Notes under the pieces: model-generated | Database searches by the model: none | Told to the model about the DNA's origin: nothing | Seen by the model: only the letters and a program-made list of their open reading frames with translations | Program-made: the position numbers and the translations under genes | From: Mycobacteriales bacterium | Lineage (GTDB): Bacteria > Actinomycetota > Actinomycetes > JAFAQI01 | Length of the DNA stretch: 60,341 nucleotides | Assembly: GCA_035550055.1 (NCBI GenBank) | Contig: DASZRO010000117.1 | Location: 1 to 60,341, forward strand | Direction: 5' to 3' | Shown here: positions 1 through 9,042 of the stretch, one piece after another | Layout: each line of letters opens with the position of its first letter | How positions within the stretch are numbered: the first letter of the stretch is position 1

Positions 1-461
1 GCGTGGTACCAGCCGCCGAACGGCTCGTAGATGCGGCCACCGATCGAAGAGATGTTGATGATCCGACCACGGCGCTGCTCACGCATGTGGGGCAGCACGA
101 GCTGCGTCAGGCGCGCCAAGCCGAACACGTTGACGTCGAACTGGTAGCGCGCCTCGGTCATGGCCACGTCCTCGACCGACCCGTACGACCCGTACCCGGC
201 GTTGTTGACCAGCACGTCGATCCGGCCCGTCTCCGCCACGATCTGCTGAACGCCGGCGACCATCGACGCGTCGTCCGTGACGTCCATCTTCAGCGCCCGG
301 ATCCCGGCCTGCGCCAGGTCCGACATTCGCTCCACGCGCCGGGCTGCGGCGTACACGGTGAACCCGGTCTTTGCCAGCCGGAGCGCGGCCGCCTCGCCGA
401 TGCCGGACGAGGCGCCGGTCACCAGCGCTGTGCCCGTCGATCCAGCAGTGCTCTCGGACAT
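1..461 (-). CDS. SDR family oxidoreductase, C-terminus cut by window edge
   Basis: Short-chain dehydrogenase/reductase that would oxidise or reduce an alcohol/ketone with NAD(P)(H). The ATG at 461 opens a frame with the Rossmann motif TGASSGIG at residues 15-22, the NNAG motif, a catalytic serine in NISSIGG, and the catalytic tyrosine at residue 152 (WYH) just before the window ends, so about 100 C-terminal residues are missing. It is divergent from the monooxygenase starting at 505, leaving only about 43 bp for both promoters. Pairing of an SDR with a Baeyer-Villiger-type monooxygenase suggests alcohol-to-ketone-to-ester chemistry, but substrate is unknown. Confidence 0.85.
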   Translation of the reverse strand, partial: MSESTAGSTGTALVTGASSGIGEAAALRLAKTGFTVYAAARRVERMSDLAQAGIRALKMDVTDDASMVAGVQQIVAETGRIDVLVNNAGYGSYGSVEDVAMTEARYQFDVNVFGLARLTQLVLPHMREQRRGRIINISSIGGRIYEPFGGWYH

Positions 462-504
462 GAGGCCTCCCCGCATCGAGTCGCTCCGTGGGATCATCCA
501 CCAC

Positions 505-1986
505 GTGGCGGATGAGCATGTCGATTTGCTGATCATCGGTGCCGGCCTGTCCGGCGTCGGCACCGGCTATCAGTTCGCGAAGACCTTCCCGCGCAAGAGC
601 TACGTGATCCTCGAGCAGCGTGAAGAGCTCGGCGGGACGTGGAGCCTGTTCAAGTACCCGGGCATCCGCTCCGACTCCGACATGCACACCCTCGGCTATC
701 GCTTCAAGCCGTGGACGGCCGCCAAGGCGATCGCCGACGGTCCGGCAATCCTGGACTACGTCCGCGAGACCGCGCGCGAGGGCGACGTCGAGCGCCACAT
801 CCGTTACCGGACGAAGGTGGAGCGCGCAGAGTGGGACACCGCCACCGCGCTGTGGACGGTCGAGGCCCGCAACGTCGCCACGGACGAGGTGACGACCTAC
901 ACCTGCCGGTACCTGTTCTGCTGTGCCGGCTACTACGACTACGACAACGGCTACCGGCCGGACTTCCCGGGCGAGGAGCGGTTCACCGGGCCGATCATCC
1001 ACCCGCAGTTCTGGCCCGAGGACCTCGACTACACGGGCAAGCGCGTGGTCGTGGTCGGCAGCGGAGCAACCGCCATCACGATCGTCCCGGCGATGGCCCA
1101 GACCGCCGAGCACGTCACGATGCTTCAGCGATCGCCGACGTACATCGTGTCGTTGCCGGGCGAGGACGCGCTGGCCAACCGGCTGCGCAAGCACCTGCCG
1201 GCGAGCTGGGCGTACGGCATCGTGCGCTGGAAGAACGTCCTGCGCGTGCTGTTCAGCTTCCAGATGAGCCGCCGCAAGCCCGAATGGGTCAGGTGGGTGC
1301 TGCGCAAGGCGCTGGAGAAGAACGAGGGACTGTCGCCCGCCGAGATCGACGCGAACTTCACGCCGACCTACAACCCATGGCAGCAACGGTTGTGTGCGGT
1401 CCCCGATGGTGACTTCTTCCAGGCGATGCGCGACGGCAAGGTGTCGGTCGTCACCGACCACATCGAGACGTTCACCGAGACCGGCATCCGGCTGAAGTCG
1501 GGCGAGGAGCTGCCGGCTGACATCGTCGTGACCGCGACGGGACTGAGCCTGATCCCGTTCGGCGGCGTCGAGCTCGTGGTGGACGGCGAGAAGATCGACG
1601 TCGCCAACACGGTGACCTACAAGGGCATCATGCTCAGCGGCGTCCCGAACTACGCCATCGCCTTCGGCTACACGAACTCCTCCTGGACGCTGAAGGTCGA
1701 CCTGACCTACGCCTACATGTGGCGGTTGATCAAGCACATCGAGCGGAGGGGGTTGCGGCAGTTCATGCCGCGGCACAACCCGCCGGTCAGTGACACGCCG
1801 TACATCGACTTCAACTCCGGCTACGTCCTACGAGCCCTCGACAAGATGCCGAAGCAGGGCATCGAGCAGCCGTGGCGGCTGTCGATGAACTACGCGATCG
1901 ACTTCTTCGAGCTCCGCTACACCAAGGTCGACGACGGCGAGATGCAGTTCAGCAACCCCGCGTCGAGGTCTACGAAGACCACATAG
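505..1986 (+). CDS. FAD-dependent Baeyer-Villiger-type monooxygenase (EthA-like)
   Basis: Flavoprotein monooxygenase of about 493 residues, the usual size for the EthA/MymA group. An N-terminal FAD-binding GAGLSG lies at residues 12-17, and an NADPH-binding VVGSGATA follows in the middle. Between them, FTGPIIHPQFW (residues 160-170) fits the Baeyer-Villiger fingerprint F-x-G-x3-H-x3-W. I chose the GTG at 505 because it puts the dinucleotide fold near residue 10 as in homologues; an in-frame ATG at 460 would overlap the start of the divergent SDR. Likely inserts oxygen into ketones or S-oxygenates xenobiotics; the natural substrate cannot be read from sequence. The gene converges on the ABC permease 15 bp downstream. 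Confidence 0.88.
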   Translation: MADEHVDLLIIGAGLSGVGTGYQFAKTFPRKSYVILEQREELGGTWSLFKYPGIRSDSDMHTLGYRFKPWTAAKAIADGPAILDYVRETAREGDVERHIRYRTKVERAEWDTATALWTVEARNVATDEVTTYTCRYLFCCAGYYDYDNGYRPDFPGEERFTGPIIHPQFWPEDLDYTGKRVVVVGSGATAITIVPAMAQTAEHVTMLQRSPTYIVSLPGEDALANRLRKHLPASWAYGIVRWKNVLRVLFSFQMSRRKPEWVRWVLRKALEKNEGLSPAEIDANFTPTYNPWQQRLCAVPDGDFFQAMRDGKVSVVTDHIETFTETGIRLKSGEELPADIVVTATGLSLIPFGGVELVVDGEKIDVANTVTYKGIMLSGVPNYAIAFGYTNSSWTLKVDLTYAYMWRLIKHIERRGLRQFMPRHNPPVSDTPYIDFNSGYVLRALDKMPKQGIEQPWRLSMNYAIDFFELRYTKVDDGEMQFSNPASRSTKTT

Positions 1987-2001
1987 GGCTCGACGGGAGG
2001 G

Positions 2002-3282
2002 TCAGCGGCCGATCCGGCCGCGGTGGGAGACCGCGTCCACGGTGACCGCGGCGAGCAGTACGACGGCGATGACCATGTCCTGGCCGGCTGCACCGATCTG
2101 GATCAGGCCCATGCCGTTGTAGATCGTGGTGATGACCAGGCCGCCGAGCAGCGCGTAGCTCATCCTGCCGCGACCGCCGAACAAGCTCGTGCCGCCGATG
2201 ACGGCCGCCGCGACGGCGTAGAGCACGTAGTTGCCGCCGTCGATGTCGCTGCCGATCGAGCCGAGCTGCGACAGGTACACCAGGCCGGCAAGGCCGGCGG
2301 TGAAGCTCGACAGCGTGAACGCCAGCGTGCGGACGTTCTTCACCCGGATGCCGGCGCGGCGCGCCGCTTCGGGATTGCCACCGATCGCGTACATGTAGCG
2401 ACCGAAACGGGTCTTGCCGAGCATCACGGTGTAGACGATGAGGACCACGGCCAGGAACGGCACGATCCAGAGCACGCCGGACAGATGGACCAGCAGCGAC
2501 CCGCGGTTGTGGTTGCTGATCAGGACGAGTACGACGCCGGCCGCGGCGACCCCGGCGACCTTGAGCGCCGTCAACGACAGCGGCGGCGTGACCAGGCTGC
2601 TCGCACTGCGCCGACGGTGCTGCAACAGCGCGTAAGCCGCGAACACGGCGACCGCGACGATCATCACGATCCAGCCGGTCGAGTTCGACATCGAGCCCTG
2701 GTCGATGTCGTTGAGGACGTTGCTCGTCACCGCGATGCTGCCGCCGGGCGCGTGCTTGTCCTTCTGCACGAGATAGAGCAGGAAGCCTTCGCCGCCGAGC
2801 AGGCCGGCCAACGTGACGACGAACGAGGGCAGACCGAGCCGCGAGATCAGCAGACCCTGGATCGTGCCCCAGACTGCGCACACGGCCAGGCCGGCGAGGG
2901 CGGCGAGGAACCAGTTCACGTTGTGGGGCGCCGCGTTGAGCTCGGCGGTGACGGTCGCACCGATGCCCATCACGAACCCGGTCGACAGGTCGATCTCGCC
3001 GAGCAGGAGGGCGAACGACTCCGCCATTCCCAGCAACACGAACACGCCGCACTGCTGAATCAGGTTGTTCAGGTTCGTGGCGGTGAGGAACTTCGAGTTC
3101 TGGGTCTGGAACGCGATCACGATGATGATCAGGCCGACGACGACGGGAAGCACGCCGCTCTCGCCCGCCTTGATGCGCTTCCACTGGGCGGCGGCGTACT
3201 CGCTGAGGCTGTCCGCGACCAGCTCGTTGCTTGCGGTCGGCGCCTGGGCCGCGACGTCGGTCGCCGCAGGCTCTGAGGTCAT
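2002..3282 (-). CDS. Sugar-type ABC transporter permease (XylH/RbsC family)
   Basis: Inner-membrane permease of a carbohydrate-type ABC importer (BPD_transp_2 family). The 426-residue product has a soluble N-terminus of about 40 residues and then roughly ten hydrophobic segments. The family landmark AIGGNPEAARRAGI lies in the C-terminal half, where the cytoplasmic coupling loop is expected. Its ATG overlaps the stop of the ATPase gene by 4 nt (3279-3282), so the two are translationally coupled. It is the last gene of the minus-strand cluster. Resemblance is to xylose/ribose permeases, but the neighbouring catabolic genes (amidohydrolases, decarboxylase-like) make a non-sugar substrate possible. 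Confidence 0.9.
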   Translation of the reverse strand: MTSEPAATDVAAQAPTASNELVADSLSEYAAAQWKRIKAGESGVLPVVVGLIIIVIAFQTQNSKFLTATNLNNLIQQCGVFVLLGMAESFALLLGEIDLSTGFVMGIGATVTAELNAAPHNVNWFLAALAGLAVCAVWGTIQGLLISRLGLPSFVVTLAGLLGGEGFLLYLVQKDKHAPGGSIAVTSNVLNDIDQGSMSNSTGWIVMIVAVAVFAAYALLQHRRRSASSLVTPPLSLTALKVAGVAAAGVVLVLISNHNRGSLLVHLSGVLWIVPFLAVVLIVYTVMLGKTRFGRYMYAIGGNPEAARRAGIRVKNVRTLAFTLSSFTAGLAGLVYLSQLGSIGSDIDGGNYVLYAVAAAVIGGTSLFGGRGRMSYALLGGLVITTIYNGMGLIQIGAAGQDMVIAVVLLAAVTVDAVSHRGRIGR

Positions 3283-4097
3283 GACGGGCCCTTCCTTCCG
3301 GCCGATCCGGTGGAGCCGCGGAGTGCGCCGGTCGTGATGAGCTCGACCGCCTGCTGGGTGTCGAGCTGAGAGGTCGGGTAGGTGCCGGCCAGGTGGCCGA
3401 GGTAGAGGACCGCGATCTGGTCCGCGACGCTGAACACGTCGACCAGGTTGTGGCTGATGATCAGCACCGCGACGCCCGAGTCGCTGAGGGTCTTGACGAG
3501 GTTGAGCACCATCGCGGTCTGCGAGACGCCGAGGGCCGCGGTCGGCTCGTCCATGATGACGAGCTTGGCGTCCTCCAAGACGGCTCTGGCGACCGCGACC
3601 GCCTGGCGCTGACCGCCGGACAGCGAGCCCACCGGCTGCCGGATCGAGCGCACCGTCGTGACGGAGAGGTCGCTCAGCGTCTTACGTGCGGCGAGCTCCA
3701 TCGCGGTCTCGTCGAGGAACCCGAACCGCTTCGGCTCCCGGCCGAGAAACATGTTCTGGACGATGTCGAGGTTGTCGCAGAGCGCGAGGTCCTGGTACAT
3801 CGTGGCGATGCCGAGCGCCGCCGCGTCGCGCGGACTGCGGACGTGGACTTCCTTGCCCTCCCAGAAGACCTGGCCGCCGTCGGGCGACCACATTCCGGAG
3901 ATGGTCTTGATCATCGTGGACTTGCCGGCCCCGTTGTCGCCGACGAGCGCCACCACCTCGCCCGGGTAGATCTCGAGCTCCACGTCGGTCAGCGCCTGCA
4001 CCGGGCCGAAGTTCTTGCTGACCTTGGCGAGCTTCAGCAGCGGCGTGCCGGAGGCCCGGTCTTTCGACCGGGCCTCCGCTCCTTGCACGTTCGCCAT
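3279..4097 (-). CDS. ABC transporter ATP-binding protein (XylG-like, single ATPase domain)
   Basis: Energises the importer encoded around it. The 272-residue protein carries one nucleotide-binding domain: Walker A GDNGAGKST, signature LSGGQRQAVAVARAV and Walker B LVIMDEPTAALG. Classical RbsA/XylG proteins of about 500 residues carry two such domains; the single-domain form is common in actinobacterial CUT2 systems and presumably acts as a homodimer. It lies 4 nt after the binding-protein gene and overlaps the permease gene by 4 nt. Confidence 0.92.
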   Translation of the reverse strand: MANVQGAEARSKDRASGTPLLKLAKVSKNFGPVQALTDVELEIYPGEVVALVGDNGAGKSTMIKTISGMWSPDGGQVFWEGKEVHVRSPRDAAALGIATMYQDLALCDNLDIVQNMFLGREPKRFGFLDETAMELAARKTLSDLSVTTVRSIRQPVGSLSGGQRQAVAVARAVLEDAKLVIMDEPTAALGVSQTAMVLNLVKTLSDSGVAVLIISHNLVDVFSVADQIAVLYLGHLAGTYPTSQLDTQQAVELITTGALRGSTGSAGRKGPS

Positions 4098-4101
4098 GCG
4101 G

Positions 4102-5313
4102 CTAGCTGATCCCCGCTGCCGTGCACTCCGCTGCGTAGCTGCCCGTGCAGAGCTGCTTCGCGGTCACGAAGTTGTCCTTCACGACGGTGTCACCCATGTT
4201 CGCGGTGGTGACCCACTCGGGGGTCAACAGCACCGACGGCATCGGCTTGTTGTTGTCGTTCGGGTTGTCGGTCGACCCGTTGACCAGCGCCGAGGGCGGC
4301 GTCTGGCCGGCACGGGCGAACATCGCCACGGCGGCGGCAGCCTGCGCCTCCAGGAAGATCGGCTTGTACGCCGTCCCGCACTGGTAGCCGTCGAGGATGT
4401 TGTGCAGGCCGTCCAGCGTGGCGTCCTGACCGGTGATCGGGAACGTCTTGGCCTTGACGCCGCGGCCCTTCAAGTAGTGGATGATCGGCGCGGCGTTCTC
4501 GTCGTTCGGGATGATCGCCGAGTTGGCCGACGAGTGGGCCGTGTAGGCCTGCTGGAACTCGGTCAGCGCGGTCGGCGGGTCCCAGGTGCCCGGAGGCGTC
4601 GCGAGGACCTTCCAGCTCGGGTTGGCCTTGATGACCGAGTCGTAGCCCTGCTTGAACAGCGTGGCGTTGTTGTCGGTCGGGTCGCCGGCCATCTCGATGA
4701 TCTGCGGGCTGGTGACGTTCCAGTCCTTGGCACATGATGCGAAGCCCTGACCGATGAGCTTGCCGACCTCGACGTTGTCGAAGCTGATGTAGTACGAGCC
4801 GGCCGTGATGCGGTCGTAGTCGATGACCGCTACGCCGTGCTGTGCGGCGTACTTGGCGACGGTTTCGCCGGTACCCGGGTCCTCAGGGTCGATGAGCAAG
4901 ACGGTGGCACCGTTGGTGATCATCGCCTGCGCGTCGGAGATGAACGTGCTGTCGCTGTGCTGCGCGTTCTTGATCGAGATCTGCGACGCGTTGAGCCCGG
5001 CCATCGTGAAGGCCTTGGTGAGCAGCGGGGCGTCGAACTCGGTGTAGCGCGACGAGGTGGTCGTGTCGGGCAGGATGACGCCGACCGAGCCCTGGCCCTG
5101 CGCGGCGAGCGGGGCCAGCTGCGACATCGCCGAGAAGTCCTGTGTGAACGATGACGCCGTGATGTTGATCGACGACGACGACGATCCGGTCGACGGCGCA
5201 GTGCTGCTTCCCACCGAGCTGTTGCCGCCCGACGAGCTGCTACCGCACGCCGACACGAGCATGGCCGCTCCGCAGAGCGCCGCGCCGTACGCGTGCTTCC
5301 TTGTTACCCGCAA
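4102..5313 (-). CDS. Substrate-binding lipoprotein of sugar-type ABC transporter (XylF-like)
   Basis: Extracellular solute receptor of the importer. The frame opens with TTG at 5313, six bases after a near-perfect Shine-Dalgarno (AGGAGG within 5319-5325). This gives a 403-residue protein with a short basic n-region, a hydrophobic stretch and the lipobox VSAC, followed by a Ser/Gly-rich linker typical of actinobacterial lipoproteins. An ATG lies 54 nt further upstream in frame, but it would leave a long hydrophilic leader before the signal. The periplasmic-binding-protein fold (Peripla_BP_4 type) is suggested by VGVILPD near the N-terminus and DPEDPGTGETV, GDPTDNN and ITGQDAT later. Ligand unknown; xylose-like proteins are the nearest resemblance. 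Confidence 0.9.
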   Translation of the reverse strand: MRVTRKHAYGAALCGAAMLVSACGSSSSGGNSSVGSSTAPSTGSSSSSINITASSFTQDFSAMSQLAPLAAQGQGSVGVILPDTTTSSRYTEFDAPLLTKAFTMAGLNASQISIKNAQHSDSTFISDAQAMITNGATVLLIDPEDPGTGETVAKYAAQHGVAVIDYDRITAGSYYISFDNVEVGKLIGQGFASCAKDWNVTSPQIIEMAGDPTDNNATLFKQGYDSVIKANPSWKVLATPPGTWDPPTALTEFQQAYTAHSSANSAIIPNDENAAPIIHYLKGRGVKAKTFPITGQDATLDGLHNILDGYQCGTAYKPIFLEAQAAAAVAMFARAGQTPPSALVNGSTDNPNDNNKPMPSVLLTPEWVTTANMGDTVVKDNFVTAKQLCTGSYAAECTAAGIS

Positions 5314-5318
5314 GATTG

Positions 5319-5325
5319 CCCTCCT
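5319..5325 (-). promoter_or_regulatory. Ribosome binding site fixing the TTG start of the binding protein
   Basis: The minus strand reads AGGAGGG here, six bases before the TTG at 5313. This is one of the strongest Shine-Dalgarno matches in the window and decides in favour of the TTG start over the upstream ATG at 5367. Confidence 0.75.
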
Positions 5326-5390
5326 AGTTCCCGGCAGATGCTGCCTGTGGGACATCGTGCCCCGCACGGACCCGTTGCGTGATCACGAAC

Positions 5391-5400
5391 CTGTAACGGT
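5391..5400. promoter_or_regulatory. Possible TetR half-operator before the ABC importer genes
   Basis: CTGTAACGGT in the gap between the TetR gene and the binding-protein gene repeats nine of ten bases of the left half of the palindrome at 10299-10315 (CTGTAACGGC). A separate perfect 10-bp palindrome CGTGATCACG sits just beside it at 5378-5387. A regulator shared by both ends of the cluster is an inference. Confidence 0.4.
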
Positions 5401-5407
5401 CTGGTCA

Positions 5408-6043
5408 TCAAGCGGTAGGAACGAACCGGTAGAGCAGCGCGTCGAGCGTCACGTCGAAGGCGCCCTGGTAGTCGACCGGCCCGGCCAGGGCGGCGATCAG
5501 ATCCGGGTCGTCGGTGATCGCGGGCCAGGCGGCGGGGTCGGTGGCCGCGGTTGCCGGCCCGCGTTCGGCGGTGCGGGCGATCACCACCGACGACACGACG
5601 TGCAGCTGAAGGGTTCTGATCGCGGTCGCCGCGGCGCGTCCGCGCAGGCCGACGGCGTGGAGCTCACGCGCCAGCGCCGCCTGCATCGGCTGGAACATCG
5701 CGGCGGTCTTCCCGCGCTCGTGTGCCACGGCGATCAGGTGCGGGTGCTCCCAGAGCCTGCGCCGCCACTGTTTGCACAGCGACGTGATCCGGGCTCGGGG
5801 GCTGCGCCCGTTGACCGTCACATCAGCCATGTCGGAGAGCAGCCGGTAGACCATCAGGTCGAGCAGCGCGTCGCGGTTGCCGACGTGCCAGTAGATGGAG
5901 GTGACCGCCGTGCCCAGCTCGGCGGCGAGTCGGCGCATCGTCAGGGCTTCGAGGTCGAACTCCTCGACGAGGCGTACGGCGGCCTCGACGACCACCTCGC
6001 GATTGAGCGTCGGCTCACGGGCTGGTCGCGAGGCCTGGCTCAT
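5408..6043 (-). CDS. TetR/AcrR family transcriptional regulator
   Basis: A 211-residue regulator with an N-terminal helix-turn-helix around residues 14-60; the recognition-helix region reads TMRRLAAELGTAVTSIYWHV, typical of TetR proteins. The C-terminal ligand/dimer region is not assignable. It sits inside the cluster, 4 nt after the second amidohydrolase and 94 nt before the binding protein. It is therefore the likely local repressor, and its operator may be the palindrome at 10299-10319. The inducer is probably the cluster's substrate or a derivative (inference). Confidence 0.88.
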   Translation of the reverse strand: MSQASRPAREPTLNREVVVEAAVRLVEEFDLEALTMRRLAAELGTAVTSIYWHVGNRDALLDLMVYRLLSDMADVTVNGRSPRARITSLCKQWRRRLWEHPHLIAVAHERGKTAAMFQPMQAALARELHAVGLRGRAAATAIRTLQLHVVSSVVIARTAERGPATAATDPAAWPAITDDPDLIAALAGPVDYQGAFDVTLDALLYRFVPTA

Positions 6044-6047
6044 CCGC

Positions 6048-7322
6048 TCAGCCTGGCACCGGGGCGAACGGGAACTCGTGGCCGGTCAGCCAGTGCCGGC
6101 CGACCTCCCGGTGGCCGGCCCAGCGCGCCACGTTGGCCGCGTCGTCGGTCTGCCCGAGCGAGGCAGGGGTCACGTTGATGCGTTCGGCGTGCGGGCGCAG
6201 CGACGCGAGGTCGAATCCGTAGATCTCGGCGGCCGCCTCGCCGATCATCCGCCGCGTCTCAGCGATCGGCACGTCGTGGTAGGTCTTCGCCAGCCACTCG
6301 CGCGACCGCGGCCAGGTGCCTTCGGGGTGCGGGAAGTCGTTGCCCCACGGCATGTTGTCGATGCCGATCTCGTAGCGCATCCCGATCTCGCGCCGTTTCG
6401 TGTTGGACGACCCGATGAAGCAGTTGCGGTCGAACAGCTCGCTGGGCTGGGTCTGGATCCCCATCGAGGAGAGCTTCTCGGCGCCCTTCTGGCCCAGGAA
6501 GAGCCGGTCCCAGAACCACAGCAGGTTCGGCACCCACCAGCAACCGGCTTCGGTCACCCCGAACTTCAACCGCGGGAACCGGTCGAACACGCCGGACCAG
6601 AGCATGAACCACATCGGCCGGGCCGGCCACCACACGACCTCGGTCACGTAGATCCCGAGGTGGTCGCCGTAGGACTCCTTGTCGGCCGGTCCGCTGTGGG
6701 TGCACACCGGCATCTCGAGGTCCTGGCACAGCTCCCACACCGGGTCGTAGTGGCGCGAGTGATATGGCTCCTGGTTCATCCACATCGCCGGGATCATCAC
6801 TGCGCGCAGTCCCGACTCGTGGGCGCGGCGGATCTCGGCGAGCACGTCGTCGAGCGGAGCGGTGATCTGCACCAGGGCGACGCCTTTGCGTCGCTCGGGG
6901 GAGTCCGCGCAGAGCTCGGCGAGCCAGCGGTTGTGGGCGCGCGCACCGGCGAGACCGAGCTCCGGATCGGTGTCGCCGGACAACCCGAGACCGACCCCGA
7001 ACGGGGCGCAGGTGCGGCTCTCCACGGCATCCGCGTCGGGGAAGATCACCTCTGCGGTGATGCCGTCGTTGTCCATCTCCTTGTTGCGGCGCTCGGCGTC
7101 CCAGCCGCCTTCGAGTCCTTCTTCGTTCTCCGCGAACCACTTGTCGGCGAACGCCTTGTCCGACGTACCCATCCGGTGGATCTCCTCGACCGCCTGGTCA
7201 CGCCCGGCGAGGAACTCCTCGAACGCCGGCCAGTACTTCTGCTCCAGGTAGTCGCGGTACTGCGGCGTCGGCAGGCCCGCGTGCGCGTCGGAGGAGATGA
7301 CGGTGTAGACGTCGTCGCTCAT
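6048..7322 (-). CDS. Amidohydrolase family protein (ACMSD-like, COG2159 type)
   Basis: A 424-residue TIM-barrel metal-dependent hydrolase or decarboxylase of the amidohydrolase-2 family. Start ATG 7322 is preceded by AGGAG nine bases away. The N-terminal metal motif is D12-x-H14 (ISSDAHAG) rather than the canonical H-x-H. Further likely ligands are the histidine in VCTHSGPAD and the late aspartate in GNDFPHPEG. These features are shared with the second copy at 9043-10275, so the two may be paralogues acting on successive intermediates. Members of this superfamily decarboxylate or hydrolyse cyclic carboxylates; the exact reaction is unknown. Confidence 0.85.
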   Translation of the reverse strand: MSDDVYTVISSDAHAGLPTPQYRDYLEQKYWPAFEEFLAGRDQAVEEIHRMGTSDKAFADKWFAENEEGLEGGWDAERRNKEMDNDGITAEVIFPDADAVESRTCAPFGVGLGLSGDTDPELGLAGARAHNRWLAELCADSPERRKGVALVQITAPLDDVLAEIRRAHESGLRAVMIPAMWMNQEPYHSRHYDPVWELCQDLEMPVCTHSGPADKESYGDHLGIYVTEVVWWPARPMWFMLWSGVFDRFPRLKFGVTEAGCWWVPNLLWFWDRLFLGQKGAEKLSSMGIQTQPSELFDRNCFIGSSNTKRREIGMRYEIGIDNMPWGNDFPHPEGTWPRSREWLAKTYHDVPIAETRRMIGEAAAEIYGFDLASLRPHAERINVTPASLGQTDDAANVARWAGHREVGRHWLTGHEFPFAPVPG

Positions 7323-7356
7323 CGCGTGGTGCTCCTAACTCGGTTCTGCACTGCGT

Positions 7357-8232
7357 TCATCCGGGCACCGCCCGCAGGTAGTTGTCGGGTTGGCTGCGCT
7401 CGAGGATCGACTGCGTGCGCTGGCGCAGCGCGTCGTCGGTGCGCGGGTTGTCGGGATGGATCCAGAACTTGTCGTTGCGCACCGCGTCGAGGGTCGCCGC
7501 CGCGACCTCGGTGGGCTCGGTGTAGGCGATCTGCACGCCGGCGGCGCGCATCTGTTCCTCGAGCGCCTCGACGGTGGTGTACGGCGTCTTGCGCTCTCGG
7601 GTCTTCGCGAAGCGGTCCGGCCGCGACCGCCACGACTCGAACAGGCCGGTGCGCAACATGTGCGGGCCGGGGAAGAGCACCGATGCCGACAGCGCGGTGT
7701 CGGCGAGCTGTCCGTACAGACACTCGGTGATCGTCACGACGGCGGCCTTGGTGGCGGCGTACTGCGGGGTCGACGGCAGCGGGGAGATGCCGCCGTTGCC
7801 GCTCGAGGTGTTGACGATGTGGCCGGGCTCACCCGCTGCGAGCATCGCCGGCACGAACGCGTTGATGCCGTGGACGACTCCCCAGATGTTGACGGCGATC
7901 GCCCACTCCCAGTCGCGGAGCTCGTGTTCCCAGATCGGACCCTCGGCACCCGCGCCGATGCCCGCGTTGTTGCACACGACGTGGACGCCGCCGTACTTCG
8001 CGATCGCGGCGTCGCGAAGCGCACACACCGAGTCGAAGATCGAGACGTCCGTCGGCACCCCGATGACGTCGATGCCGTCTGCCTCCAGCGCCGAGACGGT
8101 CTTGGCGAGCGGCTCCGGTTGGACGTCGGCGAGCACGACCTTCATGCCGGCCTTGCCGAAGACCTCTCCCATCGCGCGGCCGATCCCGCCCGCGCCGCCG
8201 GTGACGACCGCAACCTTGCCGTCTGTGTCCAT
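7357..8232 (-). CDS. SDR family NAD(P)-dependent oxidoreductase
   Basis: Classical short-chain dehydrogenase of 291 residues. Cofactor motif TGGAGGIG is at residues 11-18, NNAG at 88-91, serines at 143-144 (NTSSGNGG), and the catalytic pair Y158-x3-K162 (YAATK). Acidic D36 after beta-strand 2 (VVLADV) suggests NAD rather than NADP. It lies between the acetoacetate-decarboxylase-like gene and an amidohydrolase, all on the minus strand with short gaps, so it probably oxidises a hydroxyl intermediate in the same pathway. Confidence 0.9.
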   Translation of the reverse strand: MDTDGKVAVVTGGAGGIGRAMGEVFGKAGMKVVLADVQPEPLAKTVSALEADGIDVIGVPTDVSIFDSVCALRDAAIAKYGGVHVVCNNAGIGAGAEGPIWEHELRDWEWAIAVNIWGVVHGINAFVPAMLAAGEPGHIVNTSSGNGGISPLPSTPQYAATKAAVVTITECLYGQLADTALSASVLFPGPHMLRTGLFESWRSRPDRFAKTRERKTPYTTVEALEEQMRAAGVQIAYTEPTEVAAATLDAVRNDKFWIHPDNPRTDDALRQRTQSILERSQPDNYLRAVPG

Positions 8233-8249
8233 CGTTGAGCCGCGCCCGG

Positions 8250-9032
8250 TCAGTCTGAGCCGACCGGGGACAGGTCGTCGTAGCGCTGATGCACGTACGG
8301 CGCCACCCAGTCAGCGGGGATGGTCGAGACGACCTCACCGGTCTGGACGCTGGAACGTTCCGCCAGCTCGATGCTGCGCAGCTTCCGCACCGGCAGGTCG
8401 GCGACCGGGTCGAACCGCGACTCACGAAGCACGACCTCGCCGTCGACGTTCCACATCGCCTTCGTCTTCTCGGCGCGGCGGCAGTAGACGAGCATCGGGT
8501 CGCCGTCGAAGCCCTTGCCGGTCGGCGATGGCAGGAACTTCAGGTAGAAGCTCGTGCGGGTCCGCTCCGGCGACGGTTCGACCTCGCCGGTGACGCGGCC
8601 GGTGACCTCGACGAACGTCGTACCCATGCGCGTGAAGTGGCCGCGAATGTCGTCGCCGTTGCGGTCGAGTCCGATCTCGGCCAGCTTCTTCGGCTCGCCG
8701 AACGTCTCGCGCCCGCCGACGACCGCCTGCTCGGTCGTCATCGGCATGACCAGCGCGTAGTCACCGTCGACGTCGTCGTGGCGGGCGTGCACCGCGAACG
8801 TCCCGGCACCGAAGACGGGGTAGCCGCGCCCGAGGTCGACGGTGGCGATGGTCAGCCGGACGAGTGGCTCGGCGGGTGGCGACAGCGGCGGCGGCAGCAC
8901 GGCCGCGATCGCGTCCGGATCGGTCTCGTACGTCGCGACCAGCGTGGTCGCCCAGGTGTCGACTTTGGTCGCCTCCACCTCGCGGTTGCGGAGCTCGTCG
9001 AGCGAGCGTGCGCCGTACCTGACTCGTGCCAT
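8250..9032 (-). CDS. Acetoacetate decarboxylase family protein
   Basis: A 260-residue member of the acetoacetate decarboxylase (ADC) fold. The motif GEPKKLA puts lysines at 115 and 116, the same numbering as the Schiff-base lysine and its pKa-lowering neighbour in clostridial ADC, so imine chemistry is likely conserved. Start ATG 9032 has AGGAG seven bases before it. Many ADC-like proteins catalyse aldolase/dehydratase or retro-aldol steps rather than decarboxylation of acetoacetate, so the substrate is open. It follows the first amidohydrolase after 10 bp. Confidence 0.87.
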   Translation of the reverse strand: MARVRYGARSLDELRNREVEATKVDTWATTLVATYETDPDAIAAVLPPPLSPPAEPLVRLTIATVDLGRGYPVFGAGTFAVHARHDDVDGDYALVMPMTTEQAVVGGRETFGEPKKLAEIGLDRNGDDIRGHFTRMGTTFVEVTGRVTGEVEPSPERTRTSFYLKFLPSPTGKGFDGDPMLVYCRRAEKTKAMWNVDGEVVLRESRFDPVADLPVRKLRSIELAERSSVQTGEVVSTIPADWVAPYVHQRYDDLSPVGSD

Positions 9033-9042
9033 GTGCTGACTC

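Noticed and set aside
79-1776. Long minus-strand open frame antisense to the monooxygenase
   Set aside because: It lacks any recognisable domain and is rich in Arg/Val/Asp low-complexity text typical of the complement of GC-rich genes; the plus-strand monooxygenase accounts for the sequence.
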